A stretch of DNA of 64,000 nucleotides from JAVVEH01 sp032251435 (GTDB lineage Bacteria; Verrucomicrobiota; Lentisphaeria; Oligosphaerales; MVZH01). The translations under genes and the position numbers were made by a program. Below, in pieces: positions 1-8,380 of the stretch (positions are counted from its first letter, which is position 1; each line of letters opens with the position of its first letter). Below the pieces are notes generated by a model that saw only the letters and a program-made list of their open reading frames with translations, did not search any database and had not been told where the DNA came from. The DNA lies in NCBI GenBank assembly GCA_032251435.1, contig JAVVEH010000021.1, positions 12,428 to 76,427 of the forward strand, read 5' to 3'.

Positions 1-852
1 GGTGCCGCGGAGAAGGCAGCCGACGTTGTCACCGGCCCGTCCTTCATTCAGGATTTTTCGGAACATTTCAACACCGGTGCAGGTGGTGGTGACCGTGGGA
101 TGAATCCCGACGATTTCGATGCTTTCGCCCGTTTTGATGATCCCGCGCTCGATACGGCCGGTCACAACCGTGCCGCGGCCTTCAATGGAGAAGACGTCTT
201 CGATCGGCATCAGGAAGGGCTGATCAACCGGACGTTCCGGCTCGGGAATATAGCTGTCAACAGCTTCCATTAAGTCGATAATGGGCTTGACCGCGTCGCC
301 TTCGCCCTCGGCTTCCATGGCCTGAACAGCGGAACCCATGATGACGGGAATGTCATCGCCCGGAAATCCGTATTCCGTGAGCAATTCGCGCACTTCCATT
401 TCAACCAGCTCGAGCAACTCATCATCATCAACCAAGTCGATTTTGTTGATGAAGACAACCATGGCCGGCACACCGACCTGGCGGGCGAGGAGAATGTGCT
501 CGCGGGTCTGGGCCATCGGGCCGTCCGTCGCGGCGATAACCAGGATAGCGCCGTCCATCTGAGCGGCGCCGGTGATCATGTTCTTGACATAGTCGGCGTG
601 GCCGGGACAATCAACGTGAGCGTAGTGGCGCTTGGCCGACTCGTACTCAACGTGCGCGGTGTTAATGGTGATACCACGTTCTTTTTCTTCAGGAGCGTTA
701 TCGATTTCGTCAAAACCTTTGACTTCTCCACCGTACTGCTTGGCCATCGTCATGGTGATGGCGGATGTCAGCGTGGTTTTACCATGGTCGACGTGACCGA
801 TGGTACCGATGTTGACGTGGGGCTTGTTTCTTACAAATGTTTCTTTAGCCAT
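1..852 (-). CDS. tuf: Elongation factor Tu, C-terminal part outside the window
   Basis: EF-Tu delivers aminoacyl-tRNA to the ribosome as a GTPase in the cytoplasm. The reading frame starts MAKETFVRNKPHVNIGTIGH and shows the G1 motif GHVDHGKT, the G3 motif DCPGHADY and the G4 motif NKIDLV. The window holds 284 codons; the family is about 394-400 residues, so roughly 110 residues of the beta-barrel domains 2-3 lie beyond base 1. The ATG at 850-852 has GGAGG (plus-strand 862-866) about nine bases upstream, which fixes the start. A tRNA-Thr gene lies directly upstream on the same strand, the same order as thrT-tufB in Escherichia coli, so tRNA and mRNA probably share a transcript. Identification is essentially certain. 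Confidence 0.97.
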   Translation of the reverse strand, partial: MAKETFVRNKPHVNIGTIGHVDHGKTTLTSAITMTMAKQYGGEVKGFDEIDNAPEEKERGITINTAHVEYESAKRHYAHVDCPGHADYVKNMITGAAQMDGAILVIAATDGPMAQTREHILLARQVGVPAMVVFINKIDLVDDDELLELVEMEVRELLTEYGFPGDDIPVIMGSAVQAMEAEGEGDAVKPIIDLMEAVDSYIPEPERPVDQPFLMPIEDVFSIEGRGTVVTGRIERGIIKTGESIEIVGIHPTVTTTCTGVEMFRKILNEGRAGDNVGCLLRGT

Positions 853-1021
853 GCTTTGTTTCCTCCGGACTTTGGCCTGTTGGCCTGCCTTCAGGTTTGT
901 TTTGTACCCACCCCTCGCGGGATGTGACACTATGTCGGAAACCGGTACGTGTGTGTTCGTCTGTTTTTCGCCGAAAACGCTGCCAAAATATTGCCAGCGG
1001 TTTCCGGCGCTATCGATGAAA

Positions 1022-1097
<76 letters not shown>

Positions 1098-1129
1098 CTC
1101 GAATGCCTACTCCAGGACAAAAGGTGTAA

Positions 1130-1157
1130 AATATACTGGTTGAATCCCGCTTGTCAA
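1130..1157 (-). promoter_or_regulatory. Sigma70-type promoter of tRNA-Thr/tuf
   Basis: On the minus strand a perfect -35 TTGACA (1152-1157) is followed after 16 bases by TATATT (1130-1135). Transcription would begin near 1123, about 25 bases before the tRNA 5' end. The position and match quality fit a strong stable-RNA promoter that also serves tuf. Confidence 0.8.
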
Positions 1158-1237
1158 GACTTTCCGTCTGACAAAGTGGAACAATTTTCCCGCGGGATGA
1201 GGGAGACCCCCCAGTCCCGCGAAAAATCAACCACGGC

Positions 1238-3100
1238 TTACTCGCCGTCCTCCGCCGGGGACTCGGTGTCAGCGGTGTCCGCGGCTTTTTCTTCAGCCGC
1301 GACAACCGTTTTCTCTTCAGCCGCGGCAGCTTTTTTCTCAGCTTTGGCGAGCGGTTTTTCCGCCTCTTCCTCCGGTGCCTGAGCATCTTCAAGAGCGCTG
1401 GCGAACATGTCGCCAAAGTCCACGATTTCATCGCCGGGACGGAGGTTGGTGTCGACGCTGCCGAAGTCGGCGCCGTCATAGTCATCAGCGCCTGTCTTCA
1501 GGCTGAGTCCGATACGCCGTTCCTCAACATCAATTTTCACCACGCGGGCATTCACCGTGTCGCCGACGTTAATCACGTCCTTGACGCGCTTGACATGCTC
1601 ATCGCTGAGTTGGGAAATGTGCAGAAGCCCTTCAATGTCATCCCGGAGTTCAACGAAAGCGCCAAAAGAGGTGACCTTGGTGACTTTGCCTTCCACCGCG
1701 TCGCCGACGTTGAAGTGATTCTCAATGGACGACCATGGATCATCGGCAAGCTGTTTGAGTCCGAGAGAAATCCGTTGCTGGGAAGGATCGATGTCAAGGA
1801 CGACGGCTTCAACTTCCTGGCCTTTTTCAAGCATTTCGCTCGGATGGTTGATTTTGCGGGTCCAAGACATGTCGGAAACGTGGATCATGCCATCGATTTC
1901 GTCTTGAATCTGAACAAAAGCGCCGTAGGATGTCATGTTTCTGACTTCACCCTTGATCTTCGCGCCTTTGGGGAATTTTTCCGCCAGGACTTCCCAGGGA
2001 TTTTCCTGCGTCTGGCGCAGGCCCAGGGAAATTTTGCGGTTGTCTTTTTGGACATCCAAGACCACAGCGTCCACCTCGTCGCCCACGCTCAGAACATCGC
2101 TGGCTTTCGTCACCCGCCGCGTCCAGGACATTTCAGACACATGAATCAAGCCTTCAACACCCTGCTCCAGCTCGACAAAGGCCCCGTAAGGCATGACGTT
2201 GACCACCCGGCCATGAATACGCCCGTTAATCGGGAACTTAATGTCCACATCATCCCATGGGTTCCCCTCGCGCTGCTTGAGCCCGAGAGAGACACGCTGA
2301 CGTTCCGTATCCACATCCAATACCATGACCTCAATTTCCTCGCCAACCTTGACGACTTCGCTCGGATGTGAAATCCGGCCCCAGGACATGTCCGTGATGT
2401 GCAGAAGACCATCCAAGCCGTTAAGGTCGATAAAGGCCCCGAAGTCCGTGATGTTCTTGACAACCCCTTTGCGGACCTGTCCGACATCCAGATTTTCCAT
2501 TAACGCCGCGCGCTGCTCCGCACGCGCTTCGGCGATGATTTCCCGGCGGGAAACCACGATGTTGCGGCGTTCCGCATTGATTTTTAAAATTTTGAAATCC
2601 TCGGTTTTGCCGAGAAAATCTTCCAAGTTCCGGACGGGTCCCACATCAACTTGAGAGCCGGGAAGAAAGGCGTCGACACCGACATCCACAATCAAACCGC
2701 CCTTGACCCGGCGGCGCATGGTTCCCTTGATGATGCCGCCTTCCTCGTAGTTGTCAACAATGTTGTCCCAGGCTTTCTGCAGCTCGGCCTTCCGGGCGCT
2801 TAACATGGGCATGTTGTCGTATTCATCTTCCAGCATGTCGATGTAAACATCAACGTCCTGGCCAATTTCAATGCCGTCGAAATCGTTGAATTCGTCTTTG
2901 GGAATCATTCCCTCGGCTTTGTAACCGATGTCGACTAAAACAGCGGAATCCGTTTTCCCGACGACTTTGCCCTGCACCATGGTGCCTTGGGCGAAATTGC
3001 TGGCGGTGTCTTCCCCCATCAACGAGTCCATACTGGGCAGGTTGTCGAGGTCAACAAATGAGGACGTGTCTACGTGTGTGGGTTGTACGGGAATTGGCAT
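1238..3100 (-). CDS. rpsA: 30S ribosomal protein S1
   Basis: S1 binds mRNA on the 30S subunit and helps initiation on structured or SD-poor messages. The 620-residue product contains six consecutive S1/OB repeats (roughly residues 36-560). Repeats 3-6 are most alike, each with a core such as ITDFGAFIDL, MPYGAFVEL, TSYGAFVQI or TSFGAFVEL and an ending like RISLGLKQ. The tail (about 575-620) is rich in Ala, Lys and Glu. Six repeats and about 560 residues are usual for Gram-negative S1, so the charged tail is an extension. No strong SD precedes the ATG, which recalls the SD-poor, autoregulated rpsA leader of enterobacteria. The hairpin near 1189-1225 just after the stop lacks a T run. Confidence 0.97.
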   Translation of the reverse strand: MPIPVQPTHVDTSSFVDLDNLPSMDSLMGEDTASNFAQGTMVQGKVVGKTDSAVLVDIGYKAEGMIPKDEFNDFDGIEIGQDVDVYIDMLEDEYDNMPMLSARKAELQKAWDNIVDNYEEGGIIKGTMRRRVKGGLIVDVGVDAFLPGSQVDVGPVRNLEDFLGKTEDFKILKINAERRNIVVSRREIIAEARAEQRAALMENLDVGQVRKGVVKNITDFGAFIDLNGLDGLLHITDMSWGRISHPSEVVKVGEEIEVMVLDVDTERQRVSLGLKQREGNPWDDVDIKFPINGRIHGRVVNVMPYGAFVELEQGVEGLIHVSEMSWTRRVTKASDVLSVGDEVDAVVLDVQKDNRKISLGLRQTQENPWEVLAEKFPKGAKIKGEVRNMTSYGAFVQIQDEIDGMIHVSDMSWTRKINHPSEMLEKGQEVEAVVLDIDPSQQRISLGLKQLADDPWSSIENHFNVGDAVEGKVTKVTSFGAFVELRDDIEGLLHISQLSDEHVKRVKDVINVGDTVNARVVKIDVEERRIGLSLKTGADDYDGADFGSVDTNLRPGDEIVDFGDMFASALEDAQAPEEEAEKPLAKAEKKAAAAEEKTVVAAEEKAADTADTESPAEDGE

Positions 3101-3228
3101 GGTTTGTTTGGTTCTTTAAATATAGTCATAAAACATCCGTCGACAGGTGATGGATCACGGCCGGTCACCCACGGATAGCAAAGCCAAGTAATTTACACAT
3201 GATTTCCACGGACGCAAGCTCCCACCCT

Positions 3229-3250
3229 AAAAAAAACGCGGCAACCCGCG
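3229..3250 (-). terminator. Rho-independent terminator after fabI
   Basis: Read on the minus strand, CGCGG-GTTG-CCGCG forms a five-pair stem followed directly by eight T. It lies about 75 bases past the fabI stop and before rpsA, so it separates the two transcription units. Confidence 0.75.
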
Positions 3251-3325
3251 CGATGTCACGGAATGGTGTCACTGCGGAACACCCGGAGGGCCGGATTTGA
3301 GCCTGGGATGAGGAGCCGGGAAGAG

Positions 3326-4150
3326 CTACAAGTCACCCCGGGCGACAGCGTCGGCGACGACTTTGGTCACCCGTTTGTCAAAATAATTGATGCTCATGCC
3401 GGCGTCCACGACGAGAGTTTGCGCGTTGATGCCGCTGGCCCGGTCACTGAGAAGGAATGTCACAGTGTCCGCGACTTCTCCGGTTCCCAGGCTTTCCCCC
3501 CGGGGAATGATTTTCTCCGCGTAGAGATAGGAGTCAACATATCCGGGAATACCGGCTGACGCGGAGGTTTTAAGCAATCCCGCGCCCACCGCGTTAACCC
3601 GGACACGGCTGTCGGCGCTGAGTGACTTGGCTAAGAAAACAACGGCGGAATCCAACGCCGCCTTGATGGGAGCCATGTACCCGTAGTTTTCCGCGGCCAT
3701 CTTGGTGCTGGAGATGGATATGGTGACAATCGAGGCGGTGTCAGACAACATGGGCTTCAAAACCCGGGTCAGGGCGATCAGGGAAAAACAGGAAATGGTG
3801 ACGGCTTGCAGAAAATCGCTTTTTTCGGTCTCGTGAAAGGCCCCGAAGCCTCTGGAATAATTGGCGAAGGCGATCGAGTGCACAAACCCGTCTAAACGAT
3901 CAGTATGCGCCGCGATTTTTCCCGGCAACGCGGCGATCTCCGCGTCATTCTCCACGTCACACAAGATCACCGGCGCGGCGCCAATGGCCTTCGCGGCGCC
4001 CGCGGCGACGGCCGCGTCCTTGAGGATGTGGATCACCTTCGCGCCCGCGGCCTCCACATTTTTGGCCACCGCGTAAGCCACGCTCTTCCGGTTGGCCACA
4101 CCAAAAACGGCGAACCATTTCCCCGATAATTGCAAAAAATCATGTTCCAT
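3326..4150 (-). CDS. fabI: Enoyl-[acyl-carrier-protein] reductase (FabI-type SDR)
   Basis: FabI performs the last reductive step of each fatty-acid elongation round with NAD(P)H. The 274-residue protein has the FabI form of the Rossmann nucleotide loop (FAVFGVANRKSVAYA, about 14-28), the family signature HSIAFA, the catalytic spacing Y-x6-K in YGYMAPIK, and the late motif VVDAGMSI. At the position of the first active-site Tyr of E. coli FabI (ten residues before the second) I see Ile/Ser rather than Tyr, so this is a divergent FabI. The ATG at 4148-4150 was chosen because it gives the family N-terminus; a TTG at 4180 in the same frame is possible. It is a single-gene unit ending in the terminator at 3229-3250. 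Confidence 0.85.
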   Translation of the reverse strand: MEHDFLQLSGKWFAVFGVANRKSVAYAVAKNVEAAGAKVIHILKDAAVAAGAAKAIGAAPVILCDVENDAEIAALPGKIAAHTDRLDGFVHSIAFANYSRGFGAFHETEKSDFLQAVTISCFSLIALTRVLKPMLSDTASIVTISISSTKMAAENYGYMAPIKAALDSAVVFLAKSLSADSRVRVNAVGAGLLKTSASAGIPGYVDSYLYAEKIIPRGESLGTGEVADTVTFLLSDRASGINAQTLVVDAGMSINYFDKRVTKVVADAVARGDL

Positions 4151-4180
4151 AGACAGCGTCTCGTAGATAAAATGTGCCAA

Positions 4181-4345
4181 TCTCAGGCCCCGCTTACTAT
4201 AGCCCCGAGCGGCCGAAAAGCTATTGACACCTCATGCAAGGCCAGCAATGAAGAGTCATTGCCGCCGTTGATTCGTGATAGGTGGATGTTCCCCGCCGGA
4301 CAAGCGGGGCTTAACCACATGTCTCGTTGACTGGCAATGAGATCA
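4181..4345. other. Intergenic region with nested inverted repeats (possible structured RNA)
   Basis: This lies in the 377-base gap between fabI and perR (4151-4527). It holds a perfect seven-pair hairpin GCAATGA-agag-TCATTGC (4245-4262), a further copy GGCAATGA (4333-4340) that could instead pair with 4256-4263, and an inner GC hairpin CCCCGC/GCGGGG (4291-4309). The mutually exclusive pairings resemble a switching leader for fabI (minus strand) or a small RNA on either strand. I could not match it to a known RNA family. The rest of the gap (4346-4490) shows nothing I can name. Confidence 0.35.
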
Positions 4346-4490
4346 CCTCCCCAAAGGAGTGGATTATTCCCGCCAGTTCCGCCGCGCGCCTCTGGCTGCG
4401 ACCCTGAAGAAAACCTGTTGGCCGTCACGGGATTTGTCAGCCTTTTCTCAAAATCATGGCTTGCGGCGGATGACTTTTTTGCTATATTCG

Positions 4491-4506
4491 TATTATATAA
4501 TAATAA
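4491..4506. promoter_or_regulatory. AT-rich palindrome, probable Fur/PerR box
   Basis: TATTATATAATAATAA contains the perfect palindrome ATTATATAAT and resembles the 7-1-7 PerR/Fur box TTATAATnATTATAA. It sits 22 bases before the perR start, where autoregulation by the encoded repressor would be expected. Confidence 0.6.
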
Positions 4507-4527
4507 CAATGCAAAAAGGCTGGATTT

Positions 4528-4995
4528 GTGACTCCCAAAAGTCAGGTGGACGCGAGGTTATGCCGATACATTAGCGTGTGTCGGGGGGCGGGTATAAGGA
4601 TAACCCCGCAACGCACTGAAATACTCAGATGTCTCGCGGGCTCGGGAGAACATCCCGACGCCGAGACCATTCACACGTGCGTGAGGAGGGTGATGCCCGC
4701 GGTGTCACTGGATACAGTTTACCGCACCCTCAGGCTTTTCGAAGCGAAAGGGGTCATTGTGAAACTGGGTGTTGGCGGGGACCGGGCGCGATTCGACGCC
4801 AACATCTCCCAGCATCACCATTTTGTCTGCACGCAATGTGGACTGGTGCGCGATTTCTATGATGATCAATTCAACACCTTGAAGCCGCCACGGGCCGTGG
4901 CGGAGATGGGGGATGTCGCTTCCACCTATGTTGAGCTGCGGGGTGTTTGTTTGAAATGTCGGAAGAAACAACGTAAAGTCTCACACGCGGGTTAA
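4528..4995 (+). CDS. perR: Fur-family transcriptional regulator, PerR type
   Basis: A 155-residue Fur-family metalloregulator: N-terminal winged helix (about 10-85, including ITPQRTEILRCL and SLDTVYRTLRLF) and a dimerisation domain with HHHFVCTQCG and CLKC, which form the structural zinc site. In LVRDFYD the residue aligned with B. subtilis PerR Asp104 is Asp, whereas Fur proteins carry Glu there. That favours PerR-type peroxide sensing by metal-catalysed His oxidation. The start is GTG at 4528; the ATG at 4509 is in another frame. The gene is followed by rubredoxin and rubrerythrin genes, the usual PerR targets in anaerobes, and is preceded by a palindromic box. PerR assignment rests on one residue plus context. 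Confidence 0.82.
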   Translation: MTPKSQVDARLCRYISVCRGAGIRITPQRTEILRCLAGSGEHPDAETIHTCVRRVMPAVSLDTVYRTLRLFEAKGVIVKLGVGGDRARFDANISQHHHFVCTQCGLVRDFYDDQFNTLKPPRAVAEMGDVASTYVELRGVCLKCRKKQRKVSHAG

Positions 4996-5120
4996 AGACT
5001 TGAAGGGTTCTGGGGTTCCAAGAAAACGCGGAAGTTCCGCGGGAGTGGGATCCTTGTTATAAATCCGGACCGGTTTGATATCACGGCGGCGAACGGGCTT
5101 TAGAAATGGAAGGCTGAGGT

Positions 5121-5789
5121 ATGAAGAAATATATATGCGATATATGTGGTTTTGTGTATGACGAGGCCGCGGGGGATCCGGACAACGGGATCGCTCCCGG
5201 GACACTGTGGGAGGATCTCCCGGAGGATTGGCAATGCCCCATGTGCGGGGCGACCAAAGCTGAGTTCCAGGAGGAAGATGGCGGTGACCGTGCCCCCGCG
5301 GTTGGCGCGGCGGTGGGAGAGGTGGATGATGACCTGCGTGAGTTGACCTTCGGCGAACTGAGCGCCGTGTGCTCGAATCTCTCCAAGGGTTGCGACAAAC
5401 AGTATCGCCCGGAAGAGGCGGAGCTGTTTGACCAGTTGTCCCGGTATTATGCGGGAAAAGCCAGTCCGGTTGGAGACGCTAAAGAGCTTGGGAATCTCAT
5501 CGAGCTGGTTCAGCGGGATCTCAGTTCAGGTTATCCGTCAGCCGCCGCCGCGGCTGGCGGCGCGGCTGACCGCGGCGCCCTGCGCGCTGTTGTTTGGGGA
5601 GAGAAGGTGACGAAGATCCTCAGTTCGCTGATAAAGCGGTATGAATCACAGCAGGACGCGCTGCTGGAAAACACGAATGTCTACGTTTGCCAGATCTGCG
5701 GTTTTGTCTTTCTGGGCGATGAACCGCCTGATGTTTGTCCCGTTTGCAAAGTTCCCAAAGATAAACTGGTCGAGGTCGAAAGGAGTTAA
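5121..5789 (+). CDS. Two-rubredoxin protein with helical linker
   Basis: The 222-residue protein begins with a canonical rubredoxin (residues 1-52, CDICG...CPMCG, one Fe bound by four Cys). An Ala-rich helical region of about 130 residues follows, and a short rubrerythrin-style rubredoxin closes the chain (CQICG...CPVCK, about 190-218). Rubredoxins carry electrons to rubrerythrin or superoxide reductase in anaerobic peroxide and oxygen detoxification. The tight downstream ferredoxin-rubrerythrin gene, four bases away, supports an electron-transfer pair. GGAAGG at 5108-5113 sets the ATG at 5121. The middle segment has no motif I recognise. Confidence 0.85.
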   Translation: MKKYICDICGFVYDEAAGDPDNGIAPGTLWEDLPEDWQCPMCGATKAEFQEEDGGDRAPAVGAAVGEVDDDLRELTFGELSAVCSNLSKGCDKQYRPEEAELFDQLSRYYAGKASPVGDAKELGNLIELVQRDLSSGYPSAAAAAGGAADRGALRAVVWGEKVTKILSSLIKRYESQQDALLENTNVYVCQICGFVFLGDEPPDVCPVCKVPKDKLVEVERS

Positions 5790-5793
5790 TCAT

Positions 5794-6798
5794 ATGCATG
5801 CGGTCAGAAACATAAAACGGTGTACGAAAGACTGTCTGTGTTTATATGTCTGCCCCACGGGGGCAACCAATACGGAAACCGGTCAGATTGATGCCGGAAA
5901 GTGTATCGACGGGTGTCGCTTGTGTGTGGACGCCTGCCCGTCCCACGCCATCTCTCTTGTGCCCGAAAATTTTCCTCCTCCGCAGCCGAAAACGAACGCG
6001 GTCAAGGCCGCGCTCCTTTCATTGGCGGGGAGCAAGGTGAAACAAGTGCGGATCGCTAACAGCATGGCCGAGAAAGCCGACAATCCCATTTCAAGACAGC
6101 TTGCTAACGTCTTAAGCGCGTCCAATAAGCTGATGGCTGAGGATCTGCTTCGCGAAGCCGGGTATATGCTTCCACAGGGTGAGGAGGTGCGGACGCTTAT
6201 ACAATCCTGGCTGGACGCGCCACCCAGCGACGACTTTCCAAGTGAAACGGCGGCAAGACTGCTTGGACTTCTAAAAACAAACACACCAAACAACACGGAG
6301 AAGAAGAAAATGCCCACAACACTCGATAATCTGATGGAAGCGTTCGCCGGAGAATCCCAGGCGAACAGAAAATACCTCGCTTATTCAAAGAAGGCTGAAA
6401 AGGAAGGCAAGTTCAATGCCGCGAAGCTTTTCAAGGCCGCTTCTGACGCTGAAACGCTCCATGCTCTGAAGCATTTCGAAGTGGCGGGAAAGGTGGCGGA
6501 TACAGCCGCGAACTTGAAAGACGCGGTCGCGGGTGAGACGCATGAATATAAAGACATGTATCCGGACTTTGTCAAGCTTGCCGAGGCGGAGGGAAACAAG
6601 GCCGCCCTGAAGTCATTTGAGTTCGCCATGAAAGCGGAGGAAGTTCACGCCCGCCTTTACCAGGAGGCCCTGGAAAACATTGATCAGGAAGAGGAAGTGT
6701 TCTACTATCTGTGCCCGGTATGCGGCAACATAGAGAAGAGCGTTCCGGGGAAGTGTCCGATATGCGGCGTTCCGGGAGATAAGTTCATCAAGTACTGA
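5794..6798 (+). CDS. Ferredoxin domain fused in frame to rubrerythrin
   Basis: One uninterrupted frame of 334 residues. Residues 1-60 carry two ferredoxin-like Cys clusters (CTKDCLCLYVCP and CIDGCRLCVDACP) with slightly irregular spacing. Residues 60-170 are a linker of unknown fold. Residues 173-334 are a complete rubrerythrin: diiron four-helix bundle with GESQANRKY, AETLHALKHF, GETHEYKDMY and AEEVHARLY, then a rubredoxin domain (CPVCG...CPICG). Rubrerythrin reduces hydrogen peroxide in the cytoplasm of anaerobes. AAGGAG at 5780-5785 marks the start at 5794. An internal ATG at 6310 has its own GGAG (6297-6300), so free rubrerythrin (163 residues) may also be made. Probable PerR regulon member. 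Confidence 0.85.
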   Translation: MHAVRNIKRCTKDCLCLYVCPTGATNTETGQIDAGKCIDGCRLCVDACPSHAISLVPENFPPPQPKTNAVKAALLSLAGSKVKQVRIANSMAEKADNPISRQLANVLSASNKLMAEDLLREAGYMLPQGEEVRTLIQSWLDAPPSDDFPSETAARLLGLLKTNTPNNTEKKKMPTTLDNLMEAFAGESQANRKYLAYSKKAEKEGKFNAAKLFKAASDAETLHALKHFEVAGKVADTAANLKDAVAGETHEYKDMYPDFVKLAEAEGNKAALKSFEFAMKAEEVHARLYQEALENIDQEEEVFYYLCPVCGNIEKSVPGKCPICGVPGDKFIKY

Positions 6799-6863
6799 TT
6801 TCCCACGTCACGTCCAGCGGATACAGTATGTCAATACAGCCTCCCACTGGAAGCGAACCGCCT

Positions 6864-6915
6864 GTGGCATGATCAACCTTTCACGGTTTCATGCCACCCT
6901 TTGGTGGGTTATTTT
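6864..6915 (+). terminator. Terminator after rubrerythrin
   Basis: A perfect eight-pair stem GTGGCATG/CATGCCAC (6864-6871, 6890-6897) overlaps a second hairpin CCACC-CTTT-GGTGG (6894-6907) that leads into gTTATTTT. Either could end the rubredoxin-rubrerythrin transcript. Confidence 0.65.
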
Positions 6916-6925
6916 GAACTGACCC

Positions 6926-6955
6926 TTGACACTTTATTCTGGAACTCAGTATAAA
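6926..6955 (+). promoter_or_regulatory. Sigma70-type promoter of the sigma54 regulator gene
   Basis: TTGACA (6926-6931) and TATAAA (6950-6955) are separated by 18 bases. The predicted transcription start nearly coincides with the ATG at 6959, so the message would be leaderless or almost so, unless this promoter is fortuitous. Confidence 0.55.
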
Positions 6956-6958
6956 GAC

Positions 6959-8317
6959 ATGAAAAAGCGACTTTCCGCCACTCCCACAGAGGCCATTCTG
7001 GAAAGCATTTCGGATGGTGTCTTCACTGTGAATGAGCATTGGCGGGTGACATCATTCAACCGGGCGGCCGAGGAAATCACCGGCATTCCCCGGCAAGAGG
7101 CGATTGGCCAACTGTGCTCGGAAGTGTTTAAGTCCAGCATGTGCGGCATCGCTTGCGCCTTGCGCGAGACGCTCGCGGACGGCAAACCGGTGATCGGACG
7201 CAGCGGCTATATCATTAACGGGGACGGGCGGCGTATCCCGATCAGCGTGTCAACAGCGGTCTTAAAAGACGCGGCCGGTCACGTCGTGGGCGGGGCGGAA
7301 ACCTTTCGCGACATGTCGGAAATTGACGCGCTTAGACAGGAGCTGGCGGGGCGGCACCGGTTGGGTGACTTAACCAGTAACAGCGACAGTATGCGGCGGG
7401 TCTTTGAGATTCTTCCGGCCGTGGCCAGCAGTCCCAGCACCGTGTTGGTGCGGGGTGAGACAGGAACGGGAAAGGAATTGATCGCCCGCGCCATTCATGA
7501 TTTGAGCCCCCGGCGGGATGGTCCGTTTGTCGCGGTCAATTGCGGCGCCTTGCCGGATAGTTTGCTGGAATCAGAATTGTTCGGCTACAAGGCGGGGGCG
7601 TTCACCGGCGCCGCGAAAGACAAACCCGGCCGCTTCGCCCTGGCTAGAGGCGGCACACTTCTACTGGACGAAATTGGCGACATCAGTCCGGCGCTCCAAA
7701 TCCGGTTATTGCGTGTGCTGCAGGAAAAAGTCTATGAGCCTTTGGGATCCGTTAAACCGGAAACCAGCGACGCGCGGGTGATCGCCGCCACAAACAAAAA
7801 TCTGCTCGAGCTGGTTAAAAAAGGGGACTTCCGCGAAGATCTATATTACCGGGTCAATGTGGTGCAAGTGGACCTGCCCCCGCTGCGTGACCGGAAAGCG
7901 GATATCCCGTTACTGGCGGATCAAATGGTTGAACGCTTCAACCGCCTCCATGAGAAAAATCTGCCGGGGCTGACACCGGACGCGCTGTCACTGCTGATGG
8001 CGCATGACTGGCCGGGAAATGTGCGGGAGCTGGAAAACGTCCTGGAACGCGCCTTTGTGCTCTGTCCGCGGGGGCCCATTGATGTCTCCCACTTGCCGCC
8101 GGATATCACCGCGCGCCAGACGGAGCAAATCGCCGCCGCCACCATCCAGGACGCCCATGACCTTGTTGACAGCCAGACCATCGCCGCGGCCTTGAAACGT
8201 AACAACTTCAACCGCCTCGCCGCCGCGAAAGAACTGGGTGTCCATAAAACCACCCTCTTCCGAAAAATTAAAAAACTCGGCATCGAGTTACCGGCGAAAG
8301 ACGGGCGCTCGCGATAA
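6959..8317 (+). CDS. Sigma54-dependent enhancer-binding regulator with PAS domain
   Basis: A 452-residue activator of sigma54 RNA polymerase. It has a PAS sensor (about 12-120, starting EAILESISDGVFTVN), an AAA+ domain with Walker A GETGTGKE (near 166), the sigma54-contacting loop GAFTGA (near 213), Walker B LLLDEIGD and the DWPGNVRELEN segment, and a Fis-type helix-turn-helix at the end (NRLAAAKELGVHKTTLFRK). The PAS contains several Cys (SSMCGIACAL), so a redox or FeS signal is possible. Two sigma54 promoters lie immediately downstream (8582, 9183), each before NifX/MinD-type genes, so this is very probably their cognate regulator, as in the Desulfovibrio orp operons. The ATG at 6959 lacks a clear SD. 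Confidence 0.9.
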   Translation: MKKRLSATPTEAILESISDGVFTVNEHWRVTSFNRAAEEITGIPRQEAIGQLCSEVFKSSMCGIACALRETLADGKPVIGRSGYIINGDGRRIPISVSTAVLKDAAGHVVGGAETFRDMSEIDALRQELAGRHRLGDLTSNSDSMRRVFEILPAVASSPSTVLVRGETGTGKELIARAIHDLSPRRDGPFVAVNCGALPDSLLESELFGYKAGAFTGAAKDKPGRFALARGGTLLLDEIGDISPALQIRLLRVLQEKVYEPLGSVKPETSDARVIAATNKNLLELVKKGDFREDLYYRVNVVQVDLPPLRDRKADIPLLADQMVERFNRLHEKNLPGLTPDALSLLMAHDWPGNVRELENVLERAFVLCPRGPIDVSHLPPDITARQTEQIAAATIQDAHDLVDSQTIAAALKRNNFNRLAAAKELGVHKTTLFRKIKKLGIELPAKDGRSR

Positions 8318-8380
8318 GCCGGCATGCCATCCGGATCGTCTCGACCCTGAAACGTGACTTGGAAGATTGCCAGTAGAGTA

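Noticed and set aside
1595..2371. 258-codon frame opposite rpsA
   Set aside because: It mirrors the repetitive S1 domains; rpsA on the other strand is unambiguous.
4183..4509. 108-codon minus-strand frame between fabI and perR
   Set aside because: No motif, crosses the palindromic box, and the region has RNA-like inverted repeats.
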